From Allobosea sp. UNC402CLCol (GTDB taxonomy: Bacteria > Pseudomonadota > Alphaproteobacteria > Rhizobiales > Beijerinckiaceae), in assembly GCF_000745475.1 (NCBI RefSeq), contig NZ_JQJJ01000008.1, positions 806,001 through 870,000 on the forward strand: a stretch of 64,000 bases of DNA, written 5' to 3'. Below the pieces are notes generated by a model that saw nothing but the letters and a program-made list of their open reading frames with translations, made no database searches and had not been told where the DNA came from. The translations under genes were made by a program, and so were the position numbers. This document shows positions 62,238 to 64,000 of the stretch, in pieces (within the stretch, counting starts at the first letter, position 1; each line of letters starts with the position of its first letter).

Positions 62238-63290
62238 ATGGATCGCCCGGCAGGCTCTGTGACGACCGAGACACCTGCCATCCTGCGGGCACTTTCAGGC
62301 GAGGTTCTGTCGAAGCCGCCAATCTGGTTGATGCGGCAAGCCGGGCGTTTTCTGCCGGAGTACCGCGAGGTTCGGGCGCGTGCCGGCAGCTTCCTGTCGC
62401 TGTGCTACAATCCTGAGCTGGCCGCCGAGGTGACGCTCCAGCCGATTCGCCGATTTGGTTTCGACGCGGCCATCCTCTTTTCCGACATTCTCGTGGTGCC
62501 TCAGGCGCTGGGCCAGAAGCTCTGGTTCGCGGAGGGCGAGGGGCCGCGTCTCGAACCCGTCGATACGCAGGAGAGGCTCGCAGCCATCGATGAGCTGGCG
62601 GATGACGGCAAGCTCACGCCGATCATCGAGACCGTGCAGCGCGTCCGCGGTACCCTGCCCAGGCAGACCGGCTTCATCGGCTTCTGTGGCGCGCCCTGGA
62701 CGGTGGCGACCTATATGGTCGCCGGCCGCGGTACGCCGGACCAGGGGCCGGCGCGCGCGCTCTTCGCCAGGAACCCGGCGTTGTTCCAGGAGATCATCGA
62801 CCGGATCGTCGCGGCATCGATCACCTATCTCAACACCCAGATCGCCGCCGGGGTCGACGCGGTGCAGATTTTCGATAGCTGGGCCGGCGTGCTCGCTCCC
62901 GAGGATTTCCAGCGCTGGTGCATCGCGCCGACGAAACGGATCGTCGACGGGGTTCGGGCGGTGAATCCGCAGGTCCGCATCATCGGCTTCCCCCGAGGGG
63001 CCGGCCGGCTGATCCCGGATTATGTCCGGGGAACCGGCGTCGATGCCGTCGGCCTCGAAAGCGCGATCGACCGGGATTTCGTGCGTGACGAGATCCAGTC
63101 GCTCGTGCCGGTGCAGGGGCACCTCGATCCGCAGATCCTTCGCGCTGGCGGGCCAGAGCTGGAGCGGGAGACCGAGGCGATTCTGGCCGCTTTCGGTTCG
63201 GCTCCCTTCGTGTTCAATCTCGGCCACGGCATCCTGCCGGACACGCCGATTTCCCATGTCGAACGTCTGCTCAAGGCAGTGCGCGGCTGA
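62238..63290 (+). CDS. hemE: Uroporphyrinogen III decarboxylase
   Basis: A 350-residue cytoplasmic enzyme making coproporphyrinogen III for haem. [54 protein letters not shown] and [15 protein letters not shown] are conserved blocks. GAGG lies 8 bases before the ATG. First gene of hemE-hemJ-rho to the right of the putative origin. Confidence 0.96.
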   Translation: MDRPAGSVTTETPAILRALSGEVLSKPPIWLMRQAGRFLPEYREVRARAGSFLSLCYNPELAAEVTLQPIRRFGFDAAILFSDILVVPQALGQKLWFAEGEGPRLEPVDTQERLAAIDELADDGKLTPIIETVQRVRGTLPRQTGFIGFCGAPWTVATYMVAGRGTPDQGPARALFARNPALFQEIIDRIVAASITYLNTQIAAGVDAVQIFDSWAGVLAPEDFQRWCIAPTKRIVDGVRAVNPQVRIIGFPRGAGRLIPDYVRGTGVDAVGLESAIDRDFVRDEIQSLVPVQGHLDPQILRAGGPELERETEAILAAFGSAPFVFNLGHGILPDTPISHVERLLKAVRG

Positions 63291-63302
63291 AAGGCTCAAG
63301 CC

Positions 63303-63725
63303 ATGTATGAATGGATCAAGGCTTTCCACGTCATGGCGGTCATCTCCTGGATGGCCGGAATGCTCTATCTGCCGCGATTGATGGTCTATCACGCCGAAGC
63401 GCAGATCGGCTCGATCCAGTCCGAGACCTTCAAGGTCATGGAGCGACGCCTGCTCAAGGGCATCATCAATCCGGCGATGATCGCGACCTGGGTGCTCGGG
63501 CTCTACCTCGCCTGGTACGCTTTCGCCTTCAAAGGCGGCTGGCTCCACGCCAAGTTCCTGCTCGTCATCCTTCTCTCCGGGATCCATGGCGTCCTGTCCC
63601 GGCGGGTGAAGGACTTCGCTGCGGACCGGAACACCAAGTCGGCGCGCTACTATCGCATTCTCAACGAAGTGCCGGCGTTGCTCATGGTCGGCATCGTCAT
63701 TCTCGTCATCGTGAAGCCGTTCTGA
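63303..63725 (+). CDS. hemJ: Protoporphyrinogen IX oxidase HemJ
   Basis: A 140-residue membrane protein with four TM helices. KAFHVMAVISWMAGMLYLPRLMVYH carries the conserved His and the haem-site region (in pieces: FHVMAVISWMAGML, YLPRLMVYH); GGWLHAKFLLVILLSGIHG holds the second. HemJ performs the penultimate haem step in bacteria without HemG/HemY. Starts 12 bp after hemE. Confidence 0.93.
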   Translation: MYEWIKAFHVMAVISWMAGMLYLPRLMVYHAEAQIGSIQSETFKVMERRLLKGIINPAMIATWVLGLYLAWYAFAFKGGWLHAKFLLVILLSGIHGVLSRRVKDFAADRNTKSARYYRILNEVPALLMVGIVILVIVKPF

Positions 63726-63908
63726 CGGGAGCCGTCGTTTCCCGCTTGAGCCCAGCGACATTTCCCGTTATCAGAATGCCACGCTTCTCCAGCGTCCTCC
63801 CTGTTGTCGACTGTTCGTGAGCCCGCTGCCCCGCAGCAGCTCATGGCGCACAATCCCCCCGCGCAGGTTCGGTTCGAACCCAAGTCGATCACTCCAGTAC
63901 CATCCCCA

Positions 63909-63924
63909 CCCCGCCTTAGCGGGG
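63909..63924 (+). promoter_or_regulatory. Hairpin in the rho leader
   Basis: CCCCGC-CTTA-GCGGGG, a perfect 6-bp stem, ending 19 bases before the rho ATG. It may be a weak terminator after hemJ or part of rho autoregulation. Confidence 0.35.
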
Positions 63925-63943
63925 CGTTAGATCCGGGTGCCCC

Positions 63944-64000
63944 ATGCGGGAAATCAAGCTCCAAGAGCTCAAGAGCAAGTCTCCGACCGAACTGCTGACC
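63944..64000 (+). CDS. rho: Transcription termination factor Rho, N-terminus only (cut by window edge)
   Basis: The last 57 bases encode MREIKLQELKSKSPTELLT, the conserved start of the Rho N-terminal helical domain. The frame is open at the right edge. The hemE-hemJ-rho order, typical in Hyphomicrobiales, supports the call. The remainder (RNA-binding and ATPase domains) lies outside the window. Confidence 0.88.
   Translation, partial: MREIKLQELKSKSPTELLT

Overview
The window is high-GC alphaproteobacterial chromosome, most like the Hyphomicrobiales (Rhizobiales); a Bosea-like genome is my best guess from protein style and gene order, not from a search. The order dnaQ-coaE-aroE-maf-ppsR / hemE-hemJ-rho is the classic alphaproteobacterial origin neighbourhood. 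The gap between ppsR and hemE carries a perfect DnaA box, a perfect CtrA site, six GANTC sites and a near-consensus parS site, so the window probably contains the chromosomal replication origin.

1-26 kb is an exopolysaccharide (EPS) locus of the Wzy type. The minus arm (1-9544) has a flippase (cut by the left edge), a PIG-L deacetylase, a nucleotidyltransferase, a co-polymerase, a polymerase/ligase, two glycosyltransferases and the priming undecaprenyl-phosphate sugar transferase. The divergent plus arm (9929-22055) has a WecG-type glycosyltransferase, UDP-GlcNAc 2-epimerase, a processive-type GT2, two paralogous extracellular proteins and a type I secretion pair. The second paralogue lacks a signal peptide, carries four Ig-like repeats and directly precedes the transporter, so it is the likely secreted substrate. 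Both the ABC transporter and its HlyD-type adaptor carry the same degenerate C39-like domain at the N-terminus, which is the most unusual thing in the window. The arm 22276-26722 (minus) adds an EcfG-like sigma factor, an ExoF/Wza-like export protein, a second co-polymerase and a DUF3102 protein.

27-31 kb holds a cobalamin riboswitch followed by a BtuFCD-type ABC importer. 31-38 kb is a periplasmic redox block: an IorAB-like molybdenum hydroxylase overlapping soxX, then soxYZA, and on the other strand a cytochrome c, an FccB/SoxF flavoprotein and a second small cytochrome. No soxB or soxCD is present here. 38-47 kb is a mosaic of tRNA-Gln, tRNA-Pro, small secreted or unknown proteins, mgsA, bioY, a metallo-beta-lactamase-fold hydrolase, a DUF1499 protein, a chemoreceptor and a divergent HxlR regulator/NmrA oxidoreductase pair.

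48-64 kb is core chromosome: rpsO-pnp, an alpha/beta hydrolase, an FMN-binding protein, a PfkB kinase, then xre-smr-mltA-timA (minus), secB, terC, dnaQ-coaE-aroE-maf-ppsR (minus), the origin region, and hemE-hemJ-rho running off the right edge. Three families of short palindromic interspersed repeats occupy intergenic gaps; one copy supplies the soxA stop codon.
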